DNA of 64,000 nucleotides, taken from contig JBQMRR010000042.1 in NCBI GenBank assembly GCA_052174495.1, positions 32,459 through 96,458 of the forward strand, given 5' to 3'. This document shows positions 21,134 through 31,866 of the stretch, one piece after another; the first letter of the stretch is position 1; every line of letters starts with the position of its first letter. The notes beneath the pieces were generated by a model. It was not told the origin of the DNA. It made no database searches and saw only the letters and a list, made by a program, of their open reading frames with translations. Origin of the DNA: Arsenophonus sp052174495 (GTDB lineage Bacteria > Pseudomonadota > Gammaproteobacteria > Enterobacterales > Enterobacteriaceae). A program made the position numbers and the translations under genes.

Positions 21134-21262
21134 GATTTCCCCTAACTAAAATATTATTAATAAATAAAATAAAAGAATTGATCATTATTGAGTTTATGAA
21201 AAAGATAATATAAAAATTCTATGAATAAATCATTTTATTTTTCTCATTGATGTATAATATAT

Positions 21263-22657
21263 GTTAGAGTTAGTTTCATTTATGGTATAGAAAAATTCGG
21301 ATGATAATGACGTGTATCCTATTGATTGATTTTATGGATAATATCAACAACAGAGAGATGATATGCCATAAAAGCTCTTACCCTACAAATATCTAAAAAA
21401 CTAAATATTTAGCTCTGTGATCCCTTATATAAAATCATCCGTAGTACTGTGCTAGGAATCTGATAAACTACTGCTGAAACAGAGTTCGAAGCTATGCTAC
21501 TTTCTCGATGGGCGACTATGCTACATCGACCGTAACGGTTATTTGCCATAATGAACCATATGAACTGCTATTAATGATGTTAGGATTAAAGCTCTGAATA
21601 TTAAGGGATTACAGCGGTAATGAAATATGCTTCAACGGCTCCTTACCTATCTCGTCTTATCTGAACCTTGCAAAAGCGGCGAAGAGTTGCTACCAATAGT
21701 TCCCTATTTAATTAGGTATCTTTACTGGTAATTTTTACAAAGTTCTAGGTTTTTGGTAAAAACAAGCAGTCTCTCTATACCAAGTGCAATGAGGAACTGA
21801 ACGTGGAATGACTTAAAGAGTATTGACAATGGTGGTGGCTGCCTGCTTTGTTTAATCGATACGCGTTACGTTTATTTTTTGCTGAAGGCATATGGTCATT
21901 CTTTTAGATAAATTAATTGTCTTTTCTTGCTATTCATTATCGCCGACGCTGCATGAATGTAAGGAGCTCATCTCGGTTGAAGATGCTTATCGAGAGTCAG
22001 AAGTAACCTGAACTAAATTTCTAGATAACTGCGAACGCGTGATTTAACTGTATCTTCCAGGTTTATTACGGTAGATGTGTGGGGGATACCCTTAATTTTT
22101 TAATGTAATGGCAAAGATATTTCTAGACAGGCAGCATCAATGCTGTTTAGTGTACAAAACAAGCTCATGCGCTGCCTCTTTACTCCATCAAAGGCATGTA
22201 ACTGAGTAAGGATAAATTAAAAACTTTAGGGTAGCAGACAGCTATGATGGTCGCTAACAAAATTTTTAATGCTTTGTTGTAATGTTTTTATTGAATATCA
22301 TTCAGCGATGTAGAAGCTGGTAAAGAATCAGAAAATAATGACTGTTTTTATCCCTATTATGGGTTCTTATCAGTGCGCTGTTGTATCAATAATAGCAATG
22401 AAGTGATTGAAATCAGCTTTTGTAATAGTAAATCTATAAATTTGACTGTAGTTCAAGAAAACCAATCTTTTCAATAGTATCTCTAAGCTGCTCTCGCCTG
22501 CTTAGAATAGCTGGAATGCTGGCTAAGAAGTTTTATAACCTTCTACTGATAACTCTGCTATAAACAATGTTTGATTTAATGATGGAAAGCAAATTTATGA
22601 AGTATCAGGGTGAAAGCTAGCCTGATCCGCCATACATCAGAATTTAGTAATAACTTC
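21263..22657 (+). mobile_element. IS256-family element, degenerate (copy 5)
   Basis: Plus orientation. The left part has CCTATTGATTGATTTTATGG at about 21319. The right end carries AAATTTATGAAGTATCAGGG and finishes AGTAATAACTT near 22657. The transposase is broken throughout, though pieces such as the GYRESEA-like region near 21990 (CGAGAGTCAGAAG) remain. It lies opposite to copy 4, so the tpiA relic is held between two inverted copies. Confidence 0.73.
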
Positions 22658-23126
22658 TGAAGTTATCATCATATTTTATCCTCAACTATATCCCTATCTC
22701 TTATCAGCCATTTTATTATAAAATATCGGCGAAAGAAAGATCTATAATAACCCTGAACTAAACAGATGAATAGTTATTTTTATTGGTTTACCCTTAACGT
22801 TTTGTTAAAATAGGAAGTCATAAAAAAGATTTTTTATGGAATAACGTTTTAGATTGAGAATTTTCTTTATGTCTTATTGACAACTAGTGAATAATAGATT
22901 CATTTCTATATGATGTTCTGTTTTTATCCATAATCTTTAACAATCGGTTATGTGTTTAAAAAACATCTTGTTAGATTTATTACCTCATTTTATTTAAAAT
23001 TAAATATCATTTTAAATAAAAAAGATAAATATTCTATTTTTCATTATAAAATGAAAAACTAAGAGGTGATTTATCTACAAGATAAATTATACTACTAAAT
23101 ACTAATAGTCAGGCGGAGTTTAACCT
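22658..23126. other. AT-rich region upstream of lrp
   Basis: No gene remnant recognised. It probably holds the lrp promoter, but I cannot fix hexamers with confidence. Confidence 0.35.
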
Positions 23127-23181
23127 TATTACATTTTCTCTAAATTCAATCATAAGAAAAGAAAATAGAGAATGTAATAGG
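23127..23181 (+). promoter_or_regulatory. Inverted repeat in the lrp leader
   Basis: Arms TATTACATTTTCTCT and AGAGAATGTAATA pair with one bulged base, around a loop rich in GAAAA. It sits about 30 bases before the lrp start, well placed to act on translation or transcript stability. No T-run follows, so it is not a terminator. Confidence 0.45.
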
Positions 23182-23210
23182 TATAAAATAGAGAAAAGAG
23201 AGATAATAAA

Positions 23211-23705
23211 ATGATTAATAATAAAAAACGTCCAGGAAAAAATCTTGATCGTATAGATAAGAACATACTTAATGAATTACAAAAGGATGGTCGCATTTCT
23301 AATGTAGAACTTTCTAAGAGAATAGGATTATCACCAACACCTTGTTTAGAACGCGTGCGTAGATTAGAGCGTCAAGGTTTTATTTCAGGTTACACTGCTT
23401 TATTAAATCCACATTATCTCGATGCGTCTTTATTAGTTTTTGTTGAGATTACTTTGAACCGTGCTGCTGCAGATGTTTTTGAACAGTTTAATGCTGTTGT
23501 GCAAAAACTAGAAGGAATTCAAGAATGTCATTTAGTTTCTGGAGATTTTGATTATTTACTTAAAATACGGGTTCCTGATATGTCTGCTTATCGTAAATTG
23601 TTAGGGGAAACTTTACTTCGTCTTCCTGGTGTCGATGACACGCGTACTTATGTAGTAATGGAAGAGGTAAAACAGAGTAATCGTTTAGTCATTAAAACAT
23701 ATTAA
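23211..23705 (+). CDS. lrp: Leucine-responsive regulatory protein Lrp
   Basis: 164 residues, the same length as E. coli Lrp and very close in sequence. Lrp is a global transcription regulator of amino acid metabolism and transport that forms octamers or hexadecamers and senses leucine. The N-terminal winged helix-turn-helix is clear: LDRIDKNILNELQKDGRIS, then VELSKRIGLSPTPCLERVRR. The ligand-binding RAM domain includes ECHLVSGDFDYLLKIRV and ETLLRLPGVDDTRTY. The start is ATG 23211, with AGAGAGATAATAAA upstream. It heads the ancestral lrp-ftsK-lolA-rarA-serS series, of which only lrp, the ftsK 5' part and serS survive. Confidence 0.97.
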   Translation: MINNKKRPGKNLDRIDKNILNELQKDGRISNVELSKRIGLSPTPCLERVRRLERQGFISGYTALLNPHYLDASLLVFVEITLNRAAADVFEQFNAVVQKLEGIQECHLVSGDFDYLLKIRVPDMSAYRKLLGETLLRLPGVDDTRTYVVMEEVKQSNRLVIKTY

Positions 23706-23827
23706 TCAAATAGATGCAAAACTGAGAAAAGTTAGATATACTCCTCCTTTTTATGTATACAGTTTAATATTGAGAATTACTCAGCTTTGTTCTTTTCAAT
23801 CAACAGAAAAAATCTGGAGTATTACTT

Positions 23828-24463
23828 TTGTGGCAAAAAAATACAGAAAAGAAAAATATTCACTTAAAAAAAATCAGTAGTATCAAAATACTAATAAAGG
23901 TTATTTTACTTATAATTACTATTTTAGCAATTTTTTTAATAATGGCTCTAATAAGTTTCCATCCTTCCGATCCTAGCTGGCTACAGGCGACTTGGAATGA
24001 ACCAATTAAAAATTTAGCTGGCGGTATTGGTGCTTGGTTAGCGGATATATTTTTCTCTATTTTTGGCATTTTAGCCTATCCTATACCATTAGTTATATTG
24101 TTAGGATCTTGGAGTGTATTTAAAAATATTGATAACCAAAATTATCTGGATTTTTTTGTCCTTTCCTTACGATTGATCGGTGGATTAGCGTTAATAATTA
24201 CATCATGTGCTCTTGCAGCACTTAATATTAATGATTTAGCTAATTTTTCATCTGGCGGAATTATTGGTAGTATTTTTAGTAATGCTATTTTACCTTGGTT
24301 TAATATTTTAGAAATAACATTAGCGTTACTTTGTATATGGGCAATTAGTTTTACCTTATTTACCGGTTACTCATGGTTGATTATTGCAGAAAAGATTGGA
24401 GCATTAGTTTTAGCAATAATATTACTAATCACCAATCGTACTCGGCATAATAACAAACATTAG
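23828..24463 (+). CDS. ftsK: FtsK N-terminal membrane domain (truncated)
   Basis: An intact 211-residue frame that matches the membrane domain of FtsK and stops right after it. In E. coli this domain (about residues 1-210) sits in the septum, interacts with the divisome and is the only part essential for division. The linker and C-terminal DNA motor serve chromosome dimer resolution. Matches include FHPSDPSWLQATWNEPIKNL, GAWLADIFFSIFGILAYPIP, SLRLIGGLALIITSCALAAL, SSGGIIGSIFS, LFTGYSWLIIAEKIG and a final NRTR. About four hydrophobic segments are visible. The stop follows NRTRHNNKH, where E. coli continues NRTRRDDTW. The start appears to be TTG (23828) with GGAG upstream; no usable ATG is nearby. 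The rest of the gene downstream is destroyed. Confidence 0.88.
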   Translation: MWQKNTEKKNIHLKKISSIKILIKVILLIITILAIFLIMALISFHPSDPSWLQATWNEPIKNLAGGIGAWLADIFFSIFGILAYPIPLVILLGSWSVFKNIDNQNYLDFFVLSLRLIGGLALIITSCALAALNINDLANFSSGGIIGSIFSNAILPWFNILEITLALLCIWAISFTLFTGYSWLIIAEKIGALVLAIILLITNRTRHNNKH

Positions 24464-26945
24464 GCGACAAAAGCTTATTTTCATCTCATTCGGCTAAAAT
24501 GTACGATAGAAACAATATAGATTGTATCGATTCTAATAATATTTTTTTTTAACTTCGCAAATTAATCAACTAACCAAAGAGGGATTTTAAAAAAAAACAA
24601 AACCAATGAATTACATGGTGATAAGGCACATATTTGATACTTAATAAAATTGATTTTTTTTGGTATTCAGTTAGAAATACTGGATAAATATAATGAAAAT
24701 ATTTTTAGCAAACCTTTAAATATATCTGCTCTAATAGACGATAATGTTAATTTAAATAAACCAATAGATGCTACTACTACCGTCACCCAAGTTAGCTATG
24801 AAGAGAAAACTTCAAATCTAAGTGAAACACTAATAATATCAGTAATAAAAATAGATATGGAAGTTGATAAAAGTATTGCTTTTAAATCAGTAAAATCTCA
24901 AAAATCTCAAATTAAAAAAAGAATAAGTCCAGAATTTTCACGTCCGAACTCTTATTCGTTTACTAACATGATGTGAACTTTGTGGTAATCGTCTGATAAC
25001 GCAGAAAGAGCAGAAAATCTGTATAGATCAAAATTCTTATCAAAATCCAATAACATAGTTGGATTATATCTTTAAATTTAATCTTCATGATTGAAATGAA
25101 GATAAATTACGTGAACAATTTCTATAGCAACAGAATAAATGTTCTGACAATGATATAACTAACAATCTTAATTAGTCAACAGAAAACATTAATCTTGATA
25201 AGAAAGCCATTACTTCAAATTAAGTAAAACTAAATTTATTAGTTAAAAGTTATATGATATAGCTATCGAGCATAATTGTCATTAACTAAAGACGAAAAGG
25301 TGGTAGCACAGGAACAATTAACAAAAAATATCAGCAAACATTGATCTATTAAGAATAAAACAAAATGTATAGCTAAGATTACCTGATAAGTGGAGTCTTT
25401 TTATCTATCTGATACGTAATGATCAATCATTAACAAAAACCACAATACCTTGCCATTGTTACACCTACTTCCCAGCTCACCTAAAAAATAAAGCAGTTGA
25501 TATGTTGCACTGTAACAAATATCTCATTTAATTAAAGTGTGTTTAAGTAATTATCAGGTAAAACAAAAAAGTTGTTAGTTTTTCTGCCAGAGCCAGTTAT
25601 TACCTGTTTTAAGTTAGAGTTATCTTCGTTGCATAAAGGGATACATATTTATAACTTATCAAGGAATTTAGCTTGTTCCTTCGTCAGAAATTCTCTTACG
25701 TTTTATTAAAATGATCCAGAATTATCCTTATCTAGGATAAAAATTTTTAACATGAAAAGCATCAGATGCTTTATCTACATAAAGTACTTAATTGTGATAA
25801 AATTTCAACGTAACTCTTCACAATTACTCATTGTATTATGTTAAAGATATTGAAGGTGAAGAATCACTTATTCCTGATTTAAAATGCTAATTTATTGCTT
25901 GCTGGTATCACTAATTTTAGTCCATCAATTTAAATGAACACTATAATTCTTAATATTTTATATGAAGCTAATCCTGAGAATGTTTCTTTTATCATCATCA
26001 ATTCTAAAATCTTTAAATTCTCTATTTATGTTATGAGGGAATTTCGCATTTGCTAATCGAAGTTGTTACCGACATGAAAGATACGACTAATGCAATACGT
26101 TAACATCTTAATGAGATGGAATCTCGCTCTAAACTTATGTCTGCTTTAGAGGTAATAAATTTTAGCAGCTATAATAATAAAATTAATGTCGCTGAACGTA
26201 TAGGGCCCCAAGCCCGATTTCTGATCTATTTTTTTTAAAATCTAGCTAATAAAATATAAGTAGTTATCAAGTACTAACAAAGAGGCTTATATTATTAAGG
26301 TTAATAAATTTTCAATTTAACAAATAACCCCCTTACCCAAAAAATCGAAGATTTAATTGCACGTTTAGCACAAAAAGCGGGAGCAACTGATATTAATTTA
26401 GTAATGATAACACAACGGCAATCAATTGATATTATTATTGATTTAATTAAAGTTAACATATCCACTTGAATTCGATTTACTGTGTGAAGTAAAATAGATT
26501 CTCATGCCATTCTTGATAAAGATGGTGCTGAATCTTTGTTAAGAATGAGTGATATGTTTTACTCATTGATTAACTCCTATATTCAAAATTGTATTCATGA
26601 TATTTTTATTTGCGATTAGGAAATGCATAATATGATTAAATATTAGCAAGGGAAAGATAAGTAATCCGAGTATATTAATAATATTACTAAGGGTGATGAA
26701 GAGCGTAAAGGTGCTAATAATTTTGATGGTGATGAAGAGCTCGATCTATTATTTGATCAAGCAGTTGATTTTGTAATAGAAAAGCAACGTGTTTCAAATA
26801 TAGGACATTAAGCGATAATCCGCATTGGTTATAATCGTACAGTCAGAATTTTGAATAGATAAAAGCACAAAAATGATCGTTAGTGAACTAAGCTACGATA
26901 ACAATCGAGAAGCCTCATCAGGATCAATAACAAAAGAGTGATTTA
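24464..26945 (+). pseudogene. ftsK: ftsK linker and motor remnant
   Basis: This continues FtsK after the truncation. The linker part is mostly unreadable; the 108-residue frame at 24650-24976 lies in it and is not a recognisable gene. The motor can be followed from about 25560: DIEGEESLIPDL, NTIILNILYEANPENVSFI, LIEVVTDMKDTTNAIR, EMESRSKLMSALEV, LAQKAGATDINLVMITQRQS, FTVSSKIDSHAILDKDGAES and ELDLLFDQAVDFVIEKQRVS. The DNA-reading gamma piece IRIGYNRTVR ends near 26850. The Walker A region, GTTGSGKS in E. coli, is destroyed near 25900, and stops are present all along. It cannot act as a DNA translocase. Confidence 0.9.
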
Positions 26946-26996
26946 AAATGTTATCTTAAAACCAATAAATATTATGAATATAAAGGTCGTTACTTG

Positions 26997-27594
26997 ATGA
27001 AAAATTGATTATCTTAGGATTGTTAGAAATAACTTTTCATATTAACCAGGTATTGGTGGATGCGACTACTAAACTTCAAATGCGTCTATATAAAATAAAT
27101 AGTTTTTATGCCAATTTTATTCAAAAGACGACCAGTATTGGTGGTAATTTAATTCAGCAAGGTGAGATTAAACAGCCAAATTTATTTAATTGATATCTGA
27201 TATCACCAGATGAAAGTTGGTTAGTTTTTGATGATACCAATCTTTGATTTTATAATTCTTTTATTGAGCAAGTTACAGTAATTTTATTAAGTCAGGCAAC
27301 GACAGATACGCTATTCATGTTGATAACCCATAATGATCTGCAGGATTTGAACATTATAAATGTTAGTTAAAATAGTAATAATTTTCTACTGACGGCGACA
27401 TAAAATAAAGGCAATTTGAAATATTTTCCATTGCTATCCAGCCTGATAGCGCTATTCAACAGTTTACTGGGATAGAGAAAAGATGGCAAAATAAATTCAT
27501 ATAAGCTCAAAAGTTAGAAAAATACCTATGCTGATAGCAATAAATTTAAATTTAATCCGCCAAAAGGTCTAACTATTGACGACCAAAAGTTTAA
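26997..27594 (+). pseudogene. lolA: lolA pseudogene (outer-membrane lipoprotein carrier)
   Basis: It starts ATG at 26997 but loses one base right after, so the signal peptide is out of frame. The mature part is readable: DATTKLQMRLYKINSFYANF, IQQGEIKQPNLFN then a stop, SPDESWLVFDDTNL, FYNSFIEQ, FMLI and FKFNPPKGLTIDDQ. LolA carries lipoproteins across the periplasm from LolCDE to LolB. The 62-residue frame at 27005-27193 is the longest open part. It lies directly between dead ftsK and dead rarA. Several independent stops make a sequencing error unlikely. Confidence 0.87.
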
Positions 27595-27598
27595 AGAG

Positions 27599-28899
27599 GT
27601 AAATAATTTTCTAGTTGATTTCTTATCTAATGAATTTCAACCTATTGGACGTAAATACGGTCAATTAACTTAAACAATATAATGGCAGTTATATTTATTA
27701 GTTAAGGATATAAAGGATACATAAGCAACACGCGCTATTCATACTGAGCAACTCTGCATTCTATGATTTCATGCTGATCAACCAGGTTACTGTAAAGCAA
27801 CCATATCTAAATTATTATTACTATGCAAAGTTACTATTGAGAAAATCTCAACAGTATTCATTTATACCACAGGTAGCAAAGAGATATCTCTAAAACGATT
27901 GAAATTAATTATTAAAAACGACAATTAGGGCGAAAAATAATTTTATTTATTAATAAAATTCATTGTTTCAATAAAAATCAACAAGATATCTTCTTATTTT
28001 CATATTAAAGATGGTACGGTAATTTTTATTTGTGCCATGACAAAAACCTTTTCTTTTAACTTAATTTTACTTTCACACACGTGTTTATCTATTAGAATTG
28101 TTTTCTAAGGAAGAAATTATCATGGTTTTGCAGCAAACAATGACGAATAATGAATGTAGTTATGATAGGCAGAAAATTATTTTTCTTATGATACCAATAA
28201 TATGATCGCAAATTAGTCAATGGTGATGCCAGGTAGTCGTTAAATTTACTGAAATAATGGTTAGGTATGCCTGAAATCAATGATAAAGATTAACGTATAT
28301 TATCCGTAAATTTACTAAAGCAAGTTAATAGTGAAAGAAGTATTCGTTTTGATAATAAAGGCAACTATTATTATGATATAATTTAGCACTAAATAAATTT
28401 CGTCCGCAGGCTCAGCTTCTATATACAACGCTTTATTGATATACCTAAACTATCACTGCTAGCAGTAATTCATTATATGTTATTCATTCCGACTAGCTCT
28501 ATTGTCTCAGAAGATATAGGTAATGCCGATCTTCAAGGGATGGAAGTTGCGATAGCGGTATCCCGGGATTCGTTTTATCACTCGAGCTAGCCCACGGCTA
28601 GCGGAAGAAGAAAATGGTATTACTCAAGCGATTGTCTATTCTCCATGTCTTGCTATAATTAATTGCAAAACAATAACTAGATATTATGATCTCTCATTTA
28701 TTTACTAATGCGTCGACTAAATTAATAAAAGAATTAACTTAAGCCAAGAATATTTCTATGCCTAAGATAAAACTAACGTTTATTCTATTAATAAAAATTA
28801 CTTTTCAACAGAGATGCAAAACCCGTTATTATTTTTCATCAAGTTATAGCTTAAGAATAAAAATTAGATCAAAATAATTCAACAAAATGCTATCGTTAA
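27599..28899 (+). pseudogene. rarA: rarA pseudogene (replication-associated AAA+ ATPase)
   Basis: Follows lolA as in E. coli. Readable pieces include FLVDFLSNEFQPI at the N-terminus, FNKNQQDIF and HIKDGTVIFI, then GNADLQGMEVAIAV near 28520 and EEENGITQAIVYSPC. The C-terminus has NLSQEYFYAHDKTNVYS-like sequence and ends DQNNSTKCYR and a stop at 28897-28899. The Walker A motif GPPGTGKTT is lost and stops are numerous. RarA is a clamp-loader-like ATPase acting at stalled replication forks. The start codon reads GTA instead of ATG. Confidence 0.86.
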
Positions 28900-28942
28900 A
28901 AATTTTAATGGGGTAATGTAACTAGAAAAGGCTAAAAAGTGT

Positions 28943-28980
28943 TAACCATCAGAAAAAACTGATAGGTTATTTTTATTTTT
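28943..28980 (+). terminator. Rho-independent terminator between rarA relic and serS
   Basis: AACCATCAG pairs with CTGATAGGTT (one bulge) over an AAAAAA loop and is followed by ATTTTTATTTTT. It lies 27 bases before the serS ATG, so serS needs either read-through or a promoter within or after it. It may also act as an attenuator. Confidence 0.7.
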
Positions 28981-29006
28981 AAACCATAATAATTTATAGG
29001 TTAAAC

Positions 29007-30302
29007 ATGCTCGATCCAAATATACTACGTAAAAAACTAGATGTAGTGGCTAAAAAATTAGCTCGTAGGGGATTTATTCTTGATGTAGATACGTTTCGTA
29101 AACTAGAGCAAGAGCGGAAAGATTTACAAATTAAAACAGAAAGATTGCAGGCAGAACGAAATTCTCGCTCGAAAGCCATCGGTGCATCAAAAACGCGTGC
29201 TGAAGATATTGAGGCTTTACGTAATGAAATTAATCAATTAGCTGAAGAGCTGAATAGCACTAAAAATAAGTTAACATATATACAGGATAAAATTCGAAAT
29301 ATTACTTTAAGATTACCAAATTTACCAGATGATAGTGTACCAGACGGTAAAAATGAGACTGATAATGTTGAAATAAATCGTTGGGGTGAGCTGCGTCAGT
29401 ATGATTTTATTATCAAGGATCATATAGCATTAGGTGAATTAACTGATGGTCTGGATTTTCTGGCTGCAGTAAAAATTACTGGCTCCCGTTTTCTGGTGAT
29501 GAAAGGCCAAATTGCTCGTTTGCACCGGGCGTTGGCACAATTTATGTTAGATTTACATACTGAACAACATGGCTATACGGAAACTTATGTTCCATATTTA
29601 GTTAATCATGCAACCCTTTATGGTACCGGCCAGTTACCTAAATTTAGTGAAGATCTTTTTCATACTAAACCGCCAGAAGAGCAGATATCAAATCAACAAT
29701 ATGCGTTGATCCCAACCGCTGAAGTACCGGTTACTAATTTAGTTCGGGATGAAATTTTGGCAGCAAATAGTTTACCACTTCGCCTGACGGCCCATACTCC
29801 CTGTTTTCGTTCTGAAGCGGGATCTTATAGCCGCGATACGCGTGGTCTGATTCGGATGCACCAATTTGATAAAGTTGAATTAGTACAGATAGTTGAACCA
29901 GAAAAATCGATGACCGCACTGGAAGAATTAACTAGTCATGCAGAAAAAGTATTACAGCTATTAAAATTACCTTACCGTAAAATTGTTTTATGTACTGGTG
30001 ATATGGGATTTGCTGCTTGTAAAACCTACGATCTGGAAGTATGGCTGCCTGCTCAAAATACTTATCGTGAAATCTCTTCTTGTTCAAATACCTGGGATTT
30101 CCAGGCTCGTCGTATGCAGACACGTTTCCGACATAAAGAGAATAAAAAAAAACCACGGTTAGTTCATACTTTAAATGGCTCTGGTTTGGCTGTTAGTCGA
30201 ACTTTAGTCGCGGTAATGGAAAATTATCAGCAAGCTGCTGGACGGATTGAAGTGCCAGAAGTTTTACGTCCTTATATGAAGGGATTAGCTTATATTGGTT
30301 AA
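29007..30302 (+). CDS. serS: Seryl-tRNA synthetase
   Basis: 431 residues (E. coli 430), intact. A class II aminoacyl-tRNA synthetase that charges tRNA-Ser, and also tRNA-Sec where present. The N-terminal long coiled-coil arm that grips the tRNA spans roughly residues 30-100 (for example LQIKTERLQAERNSRSKAIG). Class II motif 2 has TPCFRSEAG at residues 264-272. Motif 3 has LNGSGLAVSRTL at 389-400. The ATG at 29007 follows TAGG at a short distance. It is the last gene of the ancestral lrp-ftsK-lolA-rarA-serS cluster and is followed by a strong terminator. No odd residues noticed. Confidence 0.97.
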   Translation: MLDPNILRKKLDVVAKKLARRGFILDVDTFRKLEQERKDLQIKTERLQAERNSRSKAIGASKTRAEDIEALRNEINQLAEELNSTKNKLTYIQDKIRNITLRLPNLPDDSVPDGKNETDNVEINRWGELRQYDFIIKDHIALGELTDGLDFLAAVKITGSRFLVMKGQIARLHRALAQFMLDLHTEQHGYTETYVPYLVNHATLYGTGQLPKFSEDLFHTKPPEEQISNQQYALIPTAEVPVTNLVRDEILAANSLPLRLTAHTPCFRSEAGSYSRDTRGLIRMHQFDKVELVQIVEPEKSMTALEELTSHAEKVLQLLKLPYRKIVLCTGDMGFAACKTYDLEVWLPAQNTYREISSCSNTWDFQARRMQTRFRHKENKKKPRLVHTLNGSGLAVSRTLVAVMENYQQAAGRIEVPEVLRPYMKGLAYIG

Positions 30303-30390
30303 TATAATCACTGTTATTGAGTTAAAAAATGATAAGTAATAAATAAACTTGTCATTAATATTAAGCGAAATATCAACTTAATTAAGTCAT

Positions 30391-30432
30391 AAATAAATAA
30401 AAGCTATTTAAAAAGTAGCTTTTATTTATTTC
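30391..30432 (+). terminator. Terminator after serS
   Basis: Sixteen-base arms AAATAAATAAAAGCTA and TAGCTTTTATTTATTT flank a short loop. The left arm is A-rich and the right arm T-rich, so it may work on both strands. Confidence 0.82.
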
Positions 30433-30565
30433 TAAAAGACAGATATGAGACAAAAGTACTGAGTAGATATCAATCTTTAAAGTTGATTAGTAATTCTACT
30501 ATTTATTATCCTATGCCAGTAGGATAATTTTTCTTGCTCTATTGACTTAAATTAAGTTTACTTCT

Positions 30566-31866
30566 GAGTTATTAGCAAATATAGTGGGATGTAGTTAGGT
30601 TACACTCCGATTTTATGTTTCGTAAATCCGTTTTAACCCTTAAATTTGACGTTATTTGTTTATCACAGGATCAGTAGATCAAATCTTCTTTAGCTGGGCC
30701 AGCCATCTTTCTAAATAGATGGAAGTAGCTTTAGTAGCATTGAAATGATTGTTTTCTTAAATTACAATGCTTAGTGCATCAACTTCATAATCTCACTGCC
30801 ACAAAAACCGATTCAATTGGATTCATCACTCTTATTGACACTACGCTCTGACAAGAACGCATAGGAAGGTTAGCCGTTCTCATCGCTTTTCTCCAACTTA
30901 TTTAATTACTGCAATGCATAACTTTGCTAAAAACGTTGCTAATAAAACATCAAGGACTTTATCAGCAAGATCACAGATATCTGCTAGCCATATCCGTTCA
31001 GAAAATCCCTTAACTTTTTAACATTTAGTGTTAATGACTTTAAGGAGTAAAGCTAGTATATTAGCTGTATTATCTACCCAATAATTGGTAAGTGCTATAT
31101 GCCCAGAAATATCTTTTGGTCATTACATTTTAAAACCAAAGAAATCCCGTCTCTCCCATAGTAATCTTGTGAAATATAGTTAAGTCACGCTCTCAGAAGC
31201 CATTGATAAGTTAGACTCGGTTCGTCTTTTGATTCTTGATAAGCATCTTTGAGCACAACTATCTCTTTATGTCCATCCAACAGTCCTGCCGATAATAACA
31301 GTAGGCAAAGGCGATGAGCCTAACTGACAAAACAGTATATTTCATCACCTCTAGATAAGAGTAGTACATATAGCTTAAATCATGCAGCTACCATTCCCTA
31401 TACTTTTCAAGTTATTTCTGCATCAATCTGCTGATAAACTTTCTCCAGAGAAAGGATGTGCTTTTCATGAAGAATTGTCCTAGAGCTTTATAAAAATCAG
31501 CGATAGATAGGCCTAACAAGGTACGCAGCTATGATAATAACTCACTAACTTTTTTGCACACCTCAGATAAGACGGTAGAAACGAACTGTTAAAGGATATT
31601 TTCATTACCTTGCTAAGATTCTTCTGAATTTAAGTATTTTAATCTCACATTGTCAATACCAGTCTTGTAGGTTAACTAGAGTAAATAATTGTTACGAATG
31701 AGTTAATGCAATGGATCAGAGATCATGTTTAGTTTTTTGTAGATAGCTGTAGAGTAGATTTTTTATAGAATATTATAGCTATATTATTGAAAACATTTAT
31801 GAAATTAATCAGCAGAATACGCCGGCATCTTTAAAAACTCCTTGTATAAAAAATAAGCATAACTTT
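30566..31866 (-). mobile_element. IS256-family element, degenerate (copy 6)
   Basis: The right end is at 30566 (GTTATTAGCAAATATAGTGG) and the left end near 31866 (TTGTATAAAAAATAAGCATA). The transposase direction is minus, with many stops. It is about 100 bases shorter than the other copies, so it also has an internal deletion. Confidence 0.7.

Noticed and set aside
24650..24976. 108-residue frame after truncated ftsK as a new gene
   Set aside because: It falls where the variable FtsK linker should be, has no clear RBS and is followed by other FtsK pieces.
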